This document shows, piece by piece, positions 36,101-48,300 of a DNA stretch of 64,000 nt (positions are counted from its first letter, which is position 1; each line of letters opens with the position of its first letter). Under the pieces are notes generated by a model. That model saw only the letters and a list, made by a program, of their open reading frames with translations, made no database searches and was not told where the DNA came from. The DNA is from Oscarella lobularis (taxonomy: Eukaryota; Porifera; Homoscleromorpha; Homosclerophorida; Oscarellidae). The position numbers and the translations under genes are program-made. The stretch lies in assembly GCF_947507565.1 (NCBI RefSeq), contig NC_089188.1, positions 1,302,001 through 1,366,000 on the forward strand. The letters run 5' to 3'.

Positions 36101-38995
36101 GTGTCGTCTTTCGAGGCCTGTACGCCGACTAATTCATCGTACCTATTAAAGCAAACGTCACAATGATCTATTTAGATACGCGATTGAAGTCTTTTGTCAG
36201 ACAGATGACGTTGTTCTAATTCGAGGTAAAAGCATCTGTGGGAAAGATCAATCCCTGTTCTAAGCCTTAGAGTTAAGATGCCGCCTATAGTCAAGTCGAC
36301 GCGACTCAAGTCCTCAAAGGCTTGGCGACAATTCCCTGTTTTAAGGCAAGGAGAAAACGTACCAAGAAGGCAATAAAAAGGACTCTTCTTTTTTTAGCAT
36401 TTTCTTCACGGTTTCTCCGAACGATGTCGTCTTCAAGAATCCGTCGTCGTGTCTTCGTCGGGCGGCGGCCTTCAAAGCCCCGTACAATCGGCGCCGCCAA
36501 TCGTCACGCCGTCGGCGACGACGAAACCGTTCTTTCCGACGCTTCCCGCTGCGACGCGGAGTTCCGCTTCGACGGCGCCGTCTTCGCCTCGTCACGTCGA
36601 CAATTTGAATCCGCCGCCGCCACTGCCGCCGCCGTCATCGTCGTCTTTGCCCTCGATGGGGGGCAGCGCCGATGAGATGACGGAGATGGCGGTCGAAGCA
36701 AAGCCGCCGACTTCAATCGCGCAGGGAACTGTGGAAAGGCTTCCAGCCGACGGCGTTGATAACACGGAACTGAACCGACATCCGGCGCAGGAAACGTCGG
36801 AAGGGAACGAAGAAATTCCCGAAAGAGACTTCGGTACCAATTCAAAAGTCAATATAAGAAAACCGCTTAGGCTTCTTCATTTTAGACGACGACCAAAAGG
36901 CGTCGGACAATCCGTTCTCTGTCGAGAGCGTTGGAGCGACGCAGCCGACGAGCGTCGGAGGCTTGAGCGCCTTTTCGCCGTCTCTTTTCACGATGACGTC
37001 GCCCGGCGACGTCGTCGGCGTCAATCCATCGCCGTCGATGTATGGCGGTGGCGGCGGCGGCGGCGGAGTTGGCGGCAGCGACGCGCTCATCGACTACGTC
37101 AACTTGTCGGCGCCGTCGCCGAATTTTCTACTTCACGATCCTGGACACGGCGCGGGTGGCGTCGGCGGCGTCGGCGGCGCGGGGCAATCGCTTGGAATGT
37201 TTGGCATGTCGCTAAAGTCGCCGTCGCCGGAGCCGTTTATGGGACTCGTCGGCACGCCGAGCACGCCCCAGGACATGATATTCGGCGGCATGGACTTCAT
37301 GCAGACGAGTCACGACGTCGTCGATCCCAGTTATCAAATGACGACGGAGATGGAGCCGGCGTCGATTCCTCAGCAACAGCATCTTCCACCTCCGCCTCAT
37401 CCGCAAACAACGTTGAGTAGCCAAGGTAAAGGAAATCGACGAAGACCCCCTATTTATTTATTCATCTTCAGGTTTTGCTTCGTCTTCTGCCGCACCAGTC
37501 GACGAGTTTGGCGGCGGCGGCGGTGGAGGAGCCGGCGGCGAAGCGTCGGGAAAGTCTCCGGAGGATCTCCTTGGCGGTCTTCCGTCGATCAAGACCGATC
37601 CGAACGACGACGACGACAAGGTTTTGGTTCTGACGTCTATTCCGTCGTTGCCGCCGTTTCCCAAACCCCAAAGTCCGCCGCTCGTTCGACCCCTATCCCA
37701 GCAGCCGACGATCTTCACGCCGCCGTCGCATTTCGCCGCGTCGCCGCACTCGCCGAGTCAACAAGCGACGACCGTGTCGGCGGCGGCGCCCGACTCGCTC
37801 GTCTTTCCGTCGTCGCTTCAAGCGTATCTCTCGCAGCAGATGCAGACCGAAGGCTGGGCGGCCGCCTGTCCGGCCCTCATTCACCAAACCGTCTTCTATT
37901 CGCTTCTCAGTCCCGAGCCGTTCGGTCAACCGGATCGGAGACCGCTCAAGCATCCTTTTCAATCGTTCGTCGCCGGCGCGCTCTTCTTCTCCGACGATCT
38001 GCGCGTCTGTCCGCTCGAGCATTATCTCGGCTCCGTCTTTCTTCTTCATCATCTCACGCAGCGCATCAATCGACTCGGCGTTCAAGTCGACGCCGTCGCG
38101 ACGCACGGAAACAGCGTCGCCTTTCGCGTCGGATCGCTGCGATGCGTCGTCGAACTCAACACGTCGTCGAGCGTCGATTTTCTCAAATTCGACGTCGCCG
38201 TCGTCGAAACGAGCGACGTCGTCATCGATCAGGCGGCGATGAAATGTCTCCAGTCCTTTTTTCGCAGCAAGGTACGGTGTACGAGCGCGCGTGCGAATTT
38301 TTTCCGTGTTTACACGTTACTTTTTACAGGTCGCGTGTCCGCCCTATTCGACCGAAGCGCTCACCGCCTTTGTTCGTCTTCTCGCCGCTCCCGCTCGAAT
38401 ACTTCGGGATTGCATTAGCATAATGGATATGGAAACGGTGGAGTTAGACGGGAAAAAATGTTTATTTATCCGTCTACGATTTTGCTTTTTACTCCTCTAG
38501 GAACGTCCGTCTGGAAGTCGTTGGGACGTGAAACTTTGCCTGACGATTCCGCCCAACTGCAAAGGTCAAGCGAGCGCCGGAATCAAAACGGGCGCGGCAG
38601 CGGTCGTGTGCAAATCGAGACTGCTTTTGTTTGTACGTCTCCTCTGCGGAGGGAAGCGGGCTTGCATCTCTATGTTTCTTTCAACAGATCCAGCTGGCGA
38701 GCGTCAAGAATTACGATCTGGCGCCGACGACTCTGCCGATTCTGTGCACGCTTGCTTCGAACGAAGTGAGTGTTCTCGACAAGCTTCTCCAGGTGAGCGG
38801 CACGACGAGTCCCGGCGCGACGACCGTTGCGATGGCCAAGGAGCTGATTGCCGGCTACTCGGCGACGAATCAGCAACGTTTGCAAGGTGAGAAGTCGAGT
38901 TGGAGAAAAAAAGGTTCTACTGTATACGTCTTTCAGGATCTGTTCTGTTTCCAATGGTAAAGGAGCTCATTACTAATCTTCCGCTGCCTTCGTAA
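30128..38995 (+). CDS. MED14: Mediator complex subunit 14
   Basis: A long multi-exon gene starts at ATG 30128-30130 (context CAAAATGGCC) and ends at the stop 38993-38995. N-terminal landmarks are LIEHLVQRTYHDL, LLPRKSDVERKVEIAKFATR, LLAVVKWAAAADKVDKCE, VIFVDTADKLSALARETL, VDVLTTGTYSRLPTCIK and RIVPPDNVSPEE. The central part keeps ESMPWRLLDIKILLEDEE, IHPSQ, LSVESLMNSVLYSRAKDRV and SDWKGIARLYGPVLEL. A long Ser/Pro/Gly-rich linker (36.4-37.8 kb) precedes the C-terminal GWAAACPALIHQTVFYSLLS, EHYLGSVFLLHHL, LLAAPARILRDCI and CLTIPP blocks. MED14 is the scaffold joining Mediator head, middle and tail for RNA polymerase II regulation in the nucleus. One intron (30786-32895) is unusually long and repeat-filled; another (36346-36397) has a GC donor. 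Confidence 0.94.
30794..32850. repeat. Tandem array of a 606-bp unit inside a MED14 intron (3.4 copies)
   Basis: The GC-rich word GGCACCGG starts unit boundaries at 30794, 31401, 32006 and 32612, giving periods of 607, 605 and 606 bp. The fourth copy stops after ~240 bp. Units 2-4 are nearly identical; the first is more diverged at its left end. Each boundary is a ~60-bp palindrome: CTTAGCATATTTCACT, a GC-rich spacer that is itself palindromic (CACCGGCGCGCTGCGCCGG), then AAGTGAAATATGCTAAG. So each unit has 16-17-bp inverted ends. No frame in it looks coding. The array fills almost the whole 2,110-bp intron. Confidence 0.92.
35333..35358. repeat. (ATTA)n microsatellite in a MED14 intron
   Basis: A run of about six ATTA units within an AT-rich intron of MED14. 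No further function seen. Confidence 0.9.
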
Positions 38996-39331
38996 CTAAT
39001 CAGATCGTGCCGCCTCATCTTTTTTTTTGTTGTGCCAAGGAACTACATATGTATTTAGAAGCAATTACAGGCATGCCATGCGGTCCCACGCCTTGCTTTC
39101 TTTCAAAAACGAGTTTGTGAAGACTCGTCGTCGGGTACAGTACGGACTCTACAAGCACGACCGCAAATCGCGGTCTCGTTTCGGCCGGTCTCTTTGCACG
39201 TGAGTGGGCCACACACGACTTCCTGCGAAGTCTTTCGTTGACCAATCAGTAGCACCGGAGCACCTGTGATTGATCATCCTTTGTTTCATTAGCGACATCA
39301 GCAGTTCGGGTCTGCCTCTGGGAGAGCTAAC
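38996..39331. other. Gap between MED14 and the giant receptor gene
   Basis: 336 bp between the MED14 stop and the receptor start, same strand. It should carry the MED14 poly(A) site and the receptor promoter. No gene or repeat recognised. Confidence 0.4.
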
Positions 39332-42300
39332 ATGGTTCTCTCTCTCGGCATCGCAATTGCGCTCGCCTCGTGCGCAACGCTCATCCGCGCCGATCACGAC
39401 CGAGGTCAGAGAAGACGTAAAAACGGAATACGAAGTCTTGGTCGATTTCGCTTACTGTCAAATCCTGCTTATCTCCGCCTACAAAAGGACCCCCGGACCC
39501 CTCTTTGAGACGTCCACTATCGACTCATTGTTTCTGTTTTCTAGGCTTGACGTGTTACGCCTGCGGTGGGAATGCCGCGACGTGTAACGTCACCTACGCG
39601 AACTTCGATGCTGGAACGACGCGCGCTCGTGCGTGCGACGCGTCGACGTCGTGTCTCGTCGCGTGGACGGGCAGCGGAACGGCGCGTCGCTGCCAGCCGA
39701 ACTGCGACAACTACTGCCAAGGAAGAAATCGATGCGCCTGCTGCAACTATTCCCATTGCAACGTCGGCGACGGAACGCCCTATGTTTTCCCTCGAGCGAC
39801 GTCAGCGCCTAGTACGAACGTCATCGAGCGCTAATATGGTCCCCTTTCTTTTTCACGGAGCGACTCCTTCTCGCAGGGCTTCTTTATCCTTATCAATTAC
39901 AATGCAATTTGTCGAATCAGCTATTTTGGGAGTTCGCGCGCTGCGACGGCGTCGACGACTGCGCCGACGGTTCGGACGAAGACGACTGTGCGGGTACGAA
40001 GCTCCGCAACCTCTCTTCACACCCTAAAAGAATTTCTATGTAGTGGCTTCGTCACCGCCCACGTATCCTCCCCTAGGATATCCGAGTAATGTCTCGTCGC
40101 CCCTGTATCGTCTGTCTCGCGTGTGCATCGGATTTTTCTTTTGTTTGAAGGCGGAGGATGCGATTTCGAGTCGGTTTGCCCGGGCAGTAGCGCGAGCGGA
40201 GGATTGGATTGGGTACGTCGACAAGGCTCGACGCCGTCGCTCGAAACGGGACCGCCGTACGATCACACGTTCGGAAATGAATCAGGCATGGGAGAAAAAA
40301 TCGATAATCTACACACGAGACGACAAAAATGCCGCATCTAGGTTATTATCTGTACATCGAGACGAGCGACTTATTCGTCCCCGACGATTATGTTTCGTGG
40401 GCGGCGCTGACGTCGCAGCTTTACGACTTCACGTCGTCGTCGTGCGTCTTTTCCTTCTACTATCACATGATCGGCGAAGCGTCGGGCGGACTCGACGTCG
40501 CGGCGATCGACGAAGCGTCGGGCGACGTCCTGTTCGCCTGGTCGCGCGACGGTCGACAGCCGGACGAGTGGGTGCGCGGCGGCTTGGCCATCGGCGGCAT
40601 CGACGCGCCGTTTCGAATCGTCATCAATGCGACGCACGTCGGTGGCGGATACACGGGCGATACGGCTATCGATGACTTGGAGTTCGTCAATTGCGATCCC
40701 GGTGAGAAACGTCGTGTTTTGTCTCGCGATTCCCTGTGATTTTTTTTTCTTGTGCGTGTGTGTAGGAGGTTTGCCGTACAGTTGTGACGCCGGGCAATTG
40801 AAATGTCCCGGGACGGGTCTCTGTATCGAGCCCGAACAGCTGTGCGATTTTGCTGACGACTGTTTGAATGGGAAAGACGAGGAGAAGTGCAGTGAGTGCT
40901 TAGAAAAAAAGAGTCGACGATTCGTTCTGCACGATTTTTTCTTCTTTTTTTTAGACATCGATACCGTTCCTGGCTATTGTACGTTCGACGAGCACGTGTG
41001 CGGTTGGAAGGACATCGAAAACGACGCCGGCTACTACTGGGTGTCCGAAAGCGGGTTCACGTTGTCTCTTTTCACGGGCCCGGAAGCGGATCACACGAGC
41101 GGAAAAGGTGAAAACGGCATTTTTTCCCTCCTAAGATTCGAAGCGAAATCGTTTTCATGTCAAGGTCGTTATCTTCACATTGAAACGTCCGAGCCATACG
41201 TGCAAGGTGCCGTCGCCGCAATGAGAAGTCGAGTCTTTTTACCTCCCTTTGACAAGAACTGCGACTTTCTGTTCCATTACTCGTTGCACGGTTCCGACAT
41301 CGGCGCTCTTCGTCTTCTTTTGGAAGAGTTCGACAAGAGCACGTCGACGTTCTTGCCACCGCGTCCCATCTTCGCCCTGTTCGGCGAACAGGGTCCGGAT
41401 TGGGTTAAAGCTCGCGTGCCAATTCGCACCGACAAGCCGTTTGCAGTAAACAGAATCGTCACGTCAGTTAAACGTGTTTTCAATTTTCTTGCAGCTGAGA
41501 TTTGAAGGCGAACGGGGCCCCGGCTTCACAGGCGATATAGCTATTGACGATTTGGCTTTTGGCTCCGGATGCTCGGCGCAGATGAACGACTCCGAACCAG
41601 GTGAACTCGGACAAAGCGTACAAAAAGAGAGATAATTTTATAATATGCCTTCTTGCAGTTTTTTCCAAAGTTGACTGCGACTTTGAGTCGGGCATGTGCG
41701 ATTGGTATAACAGCGACGAAAACGACATGTTTTGGAGAAAACATCAAGGATTCACTCTGAGCTCTTTGACGGGACCAGACGTCGATCACACAACGGGAAA
41801 AGCCACAGGTCAGTAATTTCCCTATGATGTCCTTTTTTTCATTTTAAAGTCTGTTTTTTTTTGACTAGGCTATTATCTCTACGTCGATGTGAGCGATGCA
41901 GTTTTTACCAATGACGATGCTATGGTGATGAGCCCGTACGTGCTTACCGGCGTTGCGTCGTCGCGCCTCAGCTTCTGGTATTTCATGTACGGCGAGAATG
42001 TCGGTTGCCTGTCCTTTCACTTGCGCTGCTACGCGTCGTCGAACGACTTCGTTCCCTACGCCATTTTGCCTGACACGTGGAGGTTGTGTCACAGTCAGAG
42101 CGTCGAGTGGTTTCAGGTTGTTCGCGATTTGGACGGCTGCAATTCCTCCGACGTTTTTCAGGTACTCAAGTCGATGACTTGGGCGAAGCGGCGATCTCAT
42201 CGTTGCGCTTGTTCTTGCAGGTCGTCATAAAGGCGGAATACGGTTCCGGCCCATTTGGCGACATAGCTATAGACGACATCGAATTTCTACCGCCTTCTCC

Positions 42301-45300
42301 GCCCTGTACGGAAATCCAACGCGAAGAACGAACGAAAAAAAGAACGCTATTGTTTTCTTAGCTCCGTGCAATGCATCGCAGTTTGACTGCGGCAACGGCG
42401 AATGCGTTCCTATAGCAACGAGATGCGACTTCGTCGAGGACTGCTCCAACGGAACCGACGAAAGCGAGTGTACAAGTAAGAAAGGAAGGAAGACGTAGAT
42501 ATTGTTTTGATTATTTATCTCTTTTGCACAGCGACGTCGTGCGATTTCGAAAACGGCTGGTGCAATTGGCGTCGAATTCGACAAGACTCGTACACGTACG
42601 CGTTCTCAATCAACGGGTCGGCGTCGAATCGCTACGCCGTCGCTCCGTTTGCGCGCGCGTCGGCGGCGGGCGACCACGCGAATCTACAGAGCGCCGTCTT
42701 TTCGCGAACCGGCGTCAATTGCACGTTCGCGTTTCGCTATCGGATGAGCGGCGGAGCGGTCGGCACGCTCGCCGTCGCCGTCAAGACGGCGTCGTCGCAC
42801 TTTCTGCAGCTCTGGTCTCGAAGCGGCGACCAGGGCGACGCGTGGCATTTGGGCGTCGTGCGCGTGGGAAAACGATTCGATTTCGAGATCGTCGTGCAAG
42901 CGGCGGCTACGACCGTTCTGTTCGGAAGTCGAGGAGGAGATATTGCCGTCGACGATTTTGCGTTTGAGAATTGCGAGCCGGGTAAGCGTCGCGCGCGCCC
43001 GCGCGCGCGGAGACTTCAATGAATGCGTCTCTAGGTCCTGAGCGGGCGTGCGATCCGCTGAACGAGTTTCGGTGCGAGAACGGACTTTGCATTCCGCTCG
43101 ATCACTACTGTGACTTTCAGGACGACTGTCACGATCTGAGCGACGAAACGAATTGCCGTAAGACACGTCGTCTAAAGCGACTAACAGGTATTAAAAGGAT
43201 TCGTTGGTCTTTAGCGGACGTGCAAGGAAGGTGCACCTTTGAGGGCTTTAACTCCTGCGGTTGGAATTCGGCGGATTGGTACTATGGCAACGGAAAGACG
43301 ACGACGTTTGGAACGGGACCGAGTGTTGACCACACATCGTTTACGCCAGCAGGTAAGTTGGCCGATCTGTTTGAATTCGCGTGAATCTGGGTTCAACAAA
43401 GGCTACTACATCTATGCGGAGTCGTCCGAAGGCGTCGTCGACAGCGACAATGATCTTGACGTCGTCGAGTACCTAGGCTCTCCATATCCGGCCGTAATCG
43501 ACGGCAGATGCATATACCGTTTTTGGTATCACATGTGGGGCCAGACCATAGGAAAACTCGAGGTCCGTCCTATTTGCCGATCGATAAATCTTTCTATTTG
43601 TACTCTTAGCTGTTTCTGATCAAACCGAACGGCGCGAGGGAACTCGTTTTTAGCAAAAGCGGCAATCAGGGCAACCACTGGTTGCGCGCCGCCGTTCAGA
43701 TATACAGCCGTGATGACTACAGGCTGGAGTTTCACGCATCGCGAGCTCCCGTGCGCGGCGTGGGGTTCCTGGCTGATATCGCTATCGACGACATTTCGCC
43801 GACGGAAGGATGCGCTAGAGATAGTAAGGAGGCCCCTCCACTCGATTTTTGCATTGATGAAATTGCTTTTTTTTCTCGCAGCCGGTCCACTGGAGATTGA
43901 ATGTGGTCTGGGCAAGAGGAGCTGCGACAATCGCGTATGCATTTGGAATTCGTGGTTTTGCGACGGGGCCAACGATTGCGGTGACAATTCGGACGAGCAG
44001 CAGTGCGCTTGTACGTATAAAGAGATCTGATCGAAAAATTATCTCAGGTTGTTTTTTTTTCTCGTTCAGCTTCTGCAGTATGCGGCACTTTCGAAGTCCC
44101 GTGCAGCGTGAACGGCAGTCATAGCTGCATGTCCAGGGCGCACGTTTGCGACGGCAAAAGCGACTGTCCCAATGGAATCGACGAAACAAATTGTCCTCGT
44201 GAGCCAAGAATAAATTGATTCGGCCGAAATGCCTATAGGGTCGACGTCGTTTAGCGAAATGCGGCGGCAAGTTTCTCTGCCGCGACGGATCTTGCGTTCG
44301 CTGGAAGAACGTCTGCGATTTTGCGGTCGACTGTCAGACAGGCAACGAGGACGAGGACAGAGAAATGTGCAAAGGCCAGGCTAGTTATTGCGACTTCGAA
44401 GACGGTCACTGCGACTGGAACAACGTGGAGGGCGACAATTTCGATTGGTGGGGAGTGCGAAAGACGACGGGCAACAAAACAGGTCGGGAAACGTTGATTT
44501 TCCTTTGCGGAGGGAAAATAATATACTTGGGTTGTAGAACACTATTGGTTCATTGAAGCGTCCGAGCAGGATAAAGACGACGTCGCTTTGCTGAGGAGTG
44601 TCGAGTTCGAGCCGCCGAAAGCCGAGTGCTGGATCTACTATCGGGCTCTAATCAAGCCGGTTGCTCACGGGAAATTGGACCTTTTTATCCGGAGGGAAGG
44701 CGAGAATGCGTGGTCGAGAATTCAGCGTCTCGAAGCGCAGAAAAACGCGTCGTCGTGGACGAGATTTGGCGTGCGGGTTCGATCGTCGTTACGCTACCAG
44801 GTGAGAAAAAATGAGAACTATTGACTGAGCGTGGGATTGCGTCGTTTTTCGTCATTAGCTTCAGTTTACGGCCACTCTAGGCCGCGACTCCAACGGCGAT
44901 ATGAGTCTGGATGACATCGCTCTGAGCGCTGGATGCTCCGGAAAAGGTCAGAATTTTTTTGATAAATTGAAATCTAATTAACGGTCTTTTCTCCCAAGTT
45001 TTGCGGAATGTCACCGTTTCGGGTATGAGGCCGGTTAGCATGGGATATTGGCTTTGTTTTTGAGAGTCTCTCTTTTCAGGTGAGCCCAATGCGAATTGCA
45101 CGTTCGAAGACGGCATGTGCGCGTGGGAAAACGCGTGGGGCAACGGACTTCACTGGTCGCGTCACTCAGGCGAAACGGCCACAAGAACGTCTGGACCGAA
45201 TCACGATCACACAACTATGACAGATAAAGGTACGATGACTTGAACACTGACTTCCGTATGCGTTGACGTTTCTCTTTTTTTTTCAGGCCAATACGTTTAC

Positions 45301-48300
45301 GTCAACGTTAACAGTCGCACGGGCGAGGAAGGGAGCATCGAATCGCCCGTTCTGCAGCGAGACCGAAACAACAGCCGAATGACGTTCTGGTACCACATGT
45401 ACGGTCAGAACGTCGGCTGCCTGCGCGTCTACACGATTTGCGGCACGCCCAAGAACGGCATACCGCAGCAATCCCTATCGTGGCAATTGTGCGACGATCA
45501 GAAGTCGTCATGGAAACAGGCTCACGTCGCCATTCCCTCGCTGTGCGGCGTCTTTCGCATGCGCATATCAGCGACGACGACGATGACGATGACGAACGTT
45601 TCCGCCGCCGCCGCCGGCGACATCGCCATCGACGACATCTCCTTCGACGACGGGACAATTTTCGGTAGAGTTACTTTCCGTTAGTCCGACGTCGTCGCGG
45701 AATCGTTTCTCTTTCTTCCCAGAGCCTCCGTGCGGTCAAAATCGCTTTCAGTGCAACAACGGCTATTGCATTCGCGACGACCTGCAGTGCAACTTCGGCC
45801 GGCGGGATTGCTCCGACGGTTCGGACGAGTTGGATTGCAGTAAGCCGTGAACGCAATTCTCAGTACAGTACTTTCATTGACTTCTCTCTCCCCAGCGGCC
45901 AATTATTGCACGTTTGAAGACAGCTGGTGTTCTTGGCGCTCCGTCTTCACTTCCGAGTTGTACGCTTGGGAACTAGATACAATGAGTTATGCGTACTCCT
46001 GGCTGTTCCTACCCGGTTCTCCGGGTGATCATACCAGCGGTGGATTGTCTTCCGGCAAGTCGAACGCGCTTCCATGAACCGAATAAGTTATATTCTTTGT
46101 AGCCGGTTCCGTCGTCTTTGTTCAACCGCTATTTGTCATCGATAACTTTGTCGCAGAACTGAGATCGTCTCGATTCGGCGAAAGCGGCGACGACTGCGTT
46201 CTCCGTTTCTACTACTTCATACCGGCGGACACGGAGAACCTGTTGAGCGTTTTCGTGCGCGGATCGTCGTCGTCGGGTCTGTTTCGGACGAAAGAAATAT
46301 GGTCGCCGCCGGACGCCGAGCCGAGTCCGGATCGGTGGACGGAAGTTGTCGTGCCCATCGGACACATGCACGATTTCGAGGTGATCATCTCCAAGCGACG
46401 CGGAGCATTTCTTTTCGACGGATTTGTCATACTCGACGACATCTCATTCGAAAATTGCAGTCACTGTAGGATTATTATATATCCTTTCCTTGGGAAGGAC
46501 GTGCTATCATTCTTCGTCTCTTTAGCTGGCGATCACGAAGAGGATTGTTCGGACGGGTTCGAGTGCGGCAACGGCGCTTGCGTCGACTCGTCGCGAGTCT
46601 GCGATTACCGTTTCGACTGCGGCGATCATTCGGACGAACTCAATTGCCGTGAGATCCCCCTCCCCCCTCTCAACCTTATCTCACTAACGTGTCCTTTTTA
46701 GCCGATGTACGAGGCCGATGTTCCTTTGAGAATTTCGATGCGTGCGGGTGGATGAATAACGGCGATTCAGGATACTACTGGTATTTTGGCTCATTTGAAA
46801 CGTCCAGCTACGACACCGGTCCGCACCAAGACGCGACGGGTCTCAACGGCAACGGCGTCTATGTCTTCACCGAGGCGTCGTTTTTAAGTCCGGGTGGTCA
46901 ATTTCGGCTCGTCAGTCCTCTCTATCCGCCCAACGTCGACGGATCGTGCTCCTTCTCTTTCCTCTATCATATGTACGGACAAGATATTCAAAATTTGACG
47001 GTGAGTTTCGTCGCTTCTTTGGAGCGCAAGACTCCTCACTTTCATTTTGTCTCTTAGTTGTTTGTTGAACCGACGTTCGGTCCGCGGAGACAGCTGTGGC
47101 AGATTTTCGGCGATCAAGGAGTGCAGTGGAAATACGCTGATCCGGTCGTCGTCAACTCTTCGTCGTCGTTTCGACTCGTCTTCGAGACGACGCGCGGGAA
47201 TTTGTACGCGGGCGACGTCGCTCTCGACGGATTGGCTCCATCGGTGGGGTGCGAAACAGGAAGTGAGCTCGAATAGTCGAGTCTGGACTCATTCTGATTG
47301 TTTTTTTTTCAGCGTCATCGGCTTGCACGGCGGGCTACAAGCAGTGCTCTCAAAGCGGCCGATGTCTTCCGCTTCGGTGGTGGTGCGACGGCGCGTCGGA
47401 TTGTCCGGATGGCGGCGACGAAGAGAATTGTCCCGGTTAGCTCGTCACAATATCAATCTCGTTTTCGTCTTGGAAGTTTTGTTTTTGTAGCGCCGCCCCC
47501 TTTTTGCTGGGCCTACCAGTCGTCATGCACGCCGCCTCAAATGAATCCATCGCAGCCTCAAATCAATTCAACAATCTGCTACTGGAAGGATCTCTGGTGC
47601 GACGGCGTCAACGATTGCTTGAGCGGCTCCGACGAACGGAATTGTCCTCGTAAGACAGTTAATTTTCTCCTGTAGTCCATTGACGCTAGTTGTGGATTTT
47701 TTAGTGTCTTCGACTATTTCTGGACAGTCATATCCTCGTCAGAAGCAGACCCAAAATGTTCATTCAACTCTTGACCTTACTCTCGTGTTTATAGATGATG
47801 CGCTGTGCACGTTTGAGACGAATGAATGCGGATGGAGCGAAGATGCAAACGACGAGGCCGATTGGCAGAGAAAGAAAGGTGCGACGCCACTTCCAAACAC
47901 GGGTCCGGACGCCGATCCGCACTCGCCTCAAGGCGAGTATATAAAAGCGAATCTCCCCACCCAATTGATTGCTATCTATTCGATCAGGGTACTATCTGTG
48001 GCTGGAAGCAGAAGCTATAAACGCAGGAGATAGCGCTGCTTGGCTCAGCCCCGTCTTTGACGTCGTTGGCTGGAATTGCACGCTATCGTTCGCCTATAGT
48101 ATGTACGGCAGCGGCATGGGAAACTTGCTGGTGGAAGTGCGCAGCCAACAGCCGAGCGTCTCGCCTTTCGCCGTTTGGAACGTGTCAGGCGATCAAGGAA
48201 AGCCGTGGCGAACGGCGGCGGCGGTTGACTTGAGTCAACTAAACGACTGGGCTCCTTTTCGAATCGCCTTCGTCGGCCAAAGAGGAGAAACTATTTATTC

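Noticed and set aside
36963-38423. A 486-residue single frame taken at face value within MED14
   Set aside because: Only its first part is the MED14 linker; after about 37424 it runs through an intron into an Arg-rich wrong frame. The true frame resumes near 37472 and continues to the C-terminal MED14 blocks.
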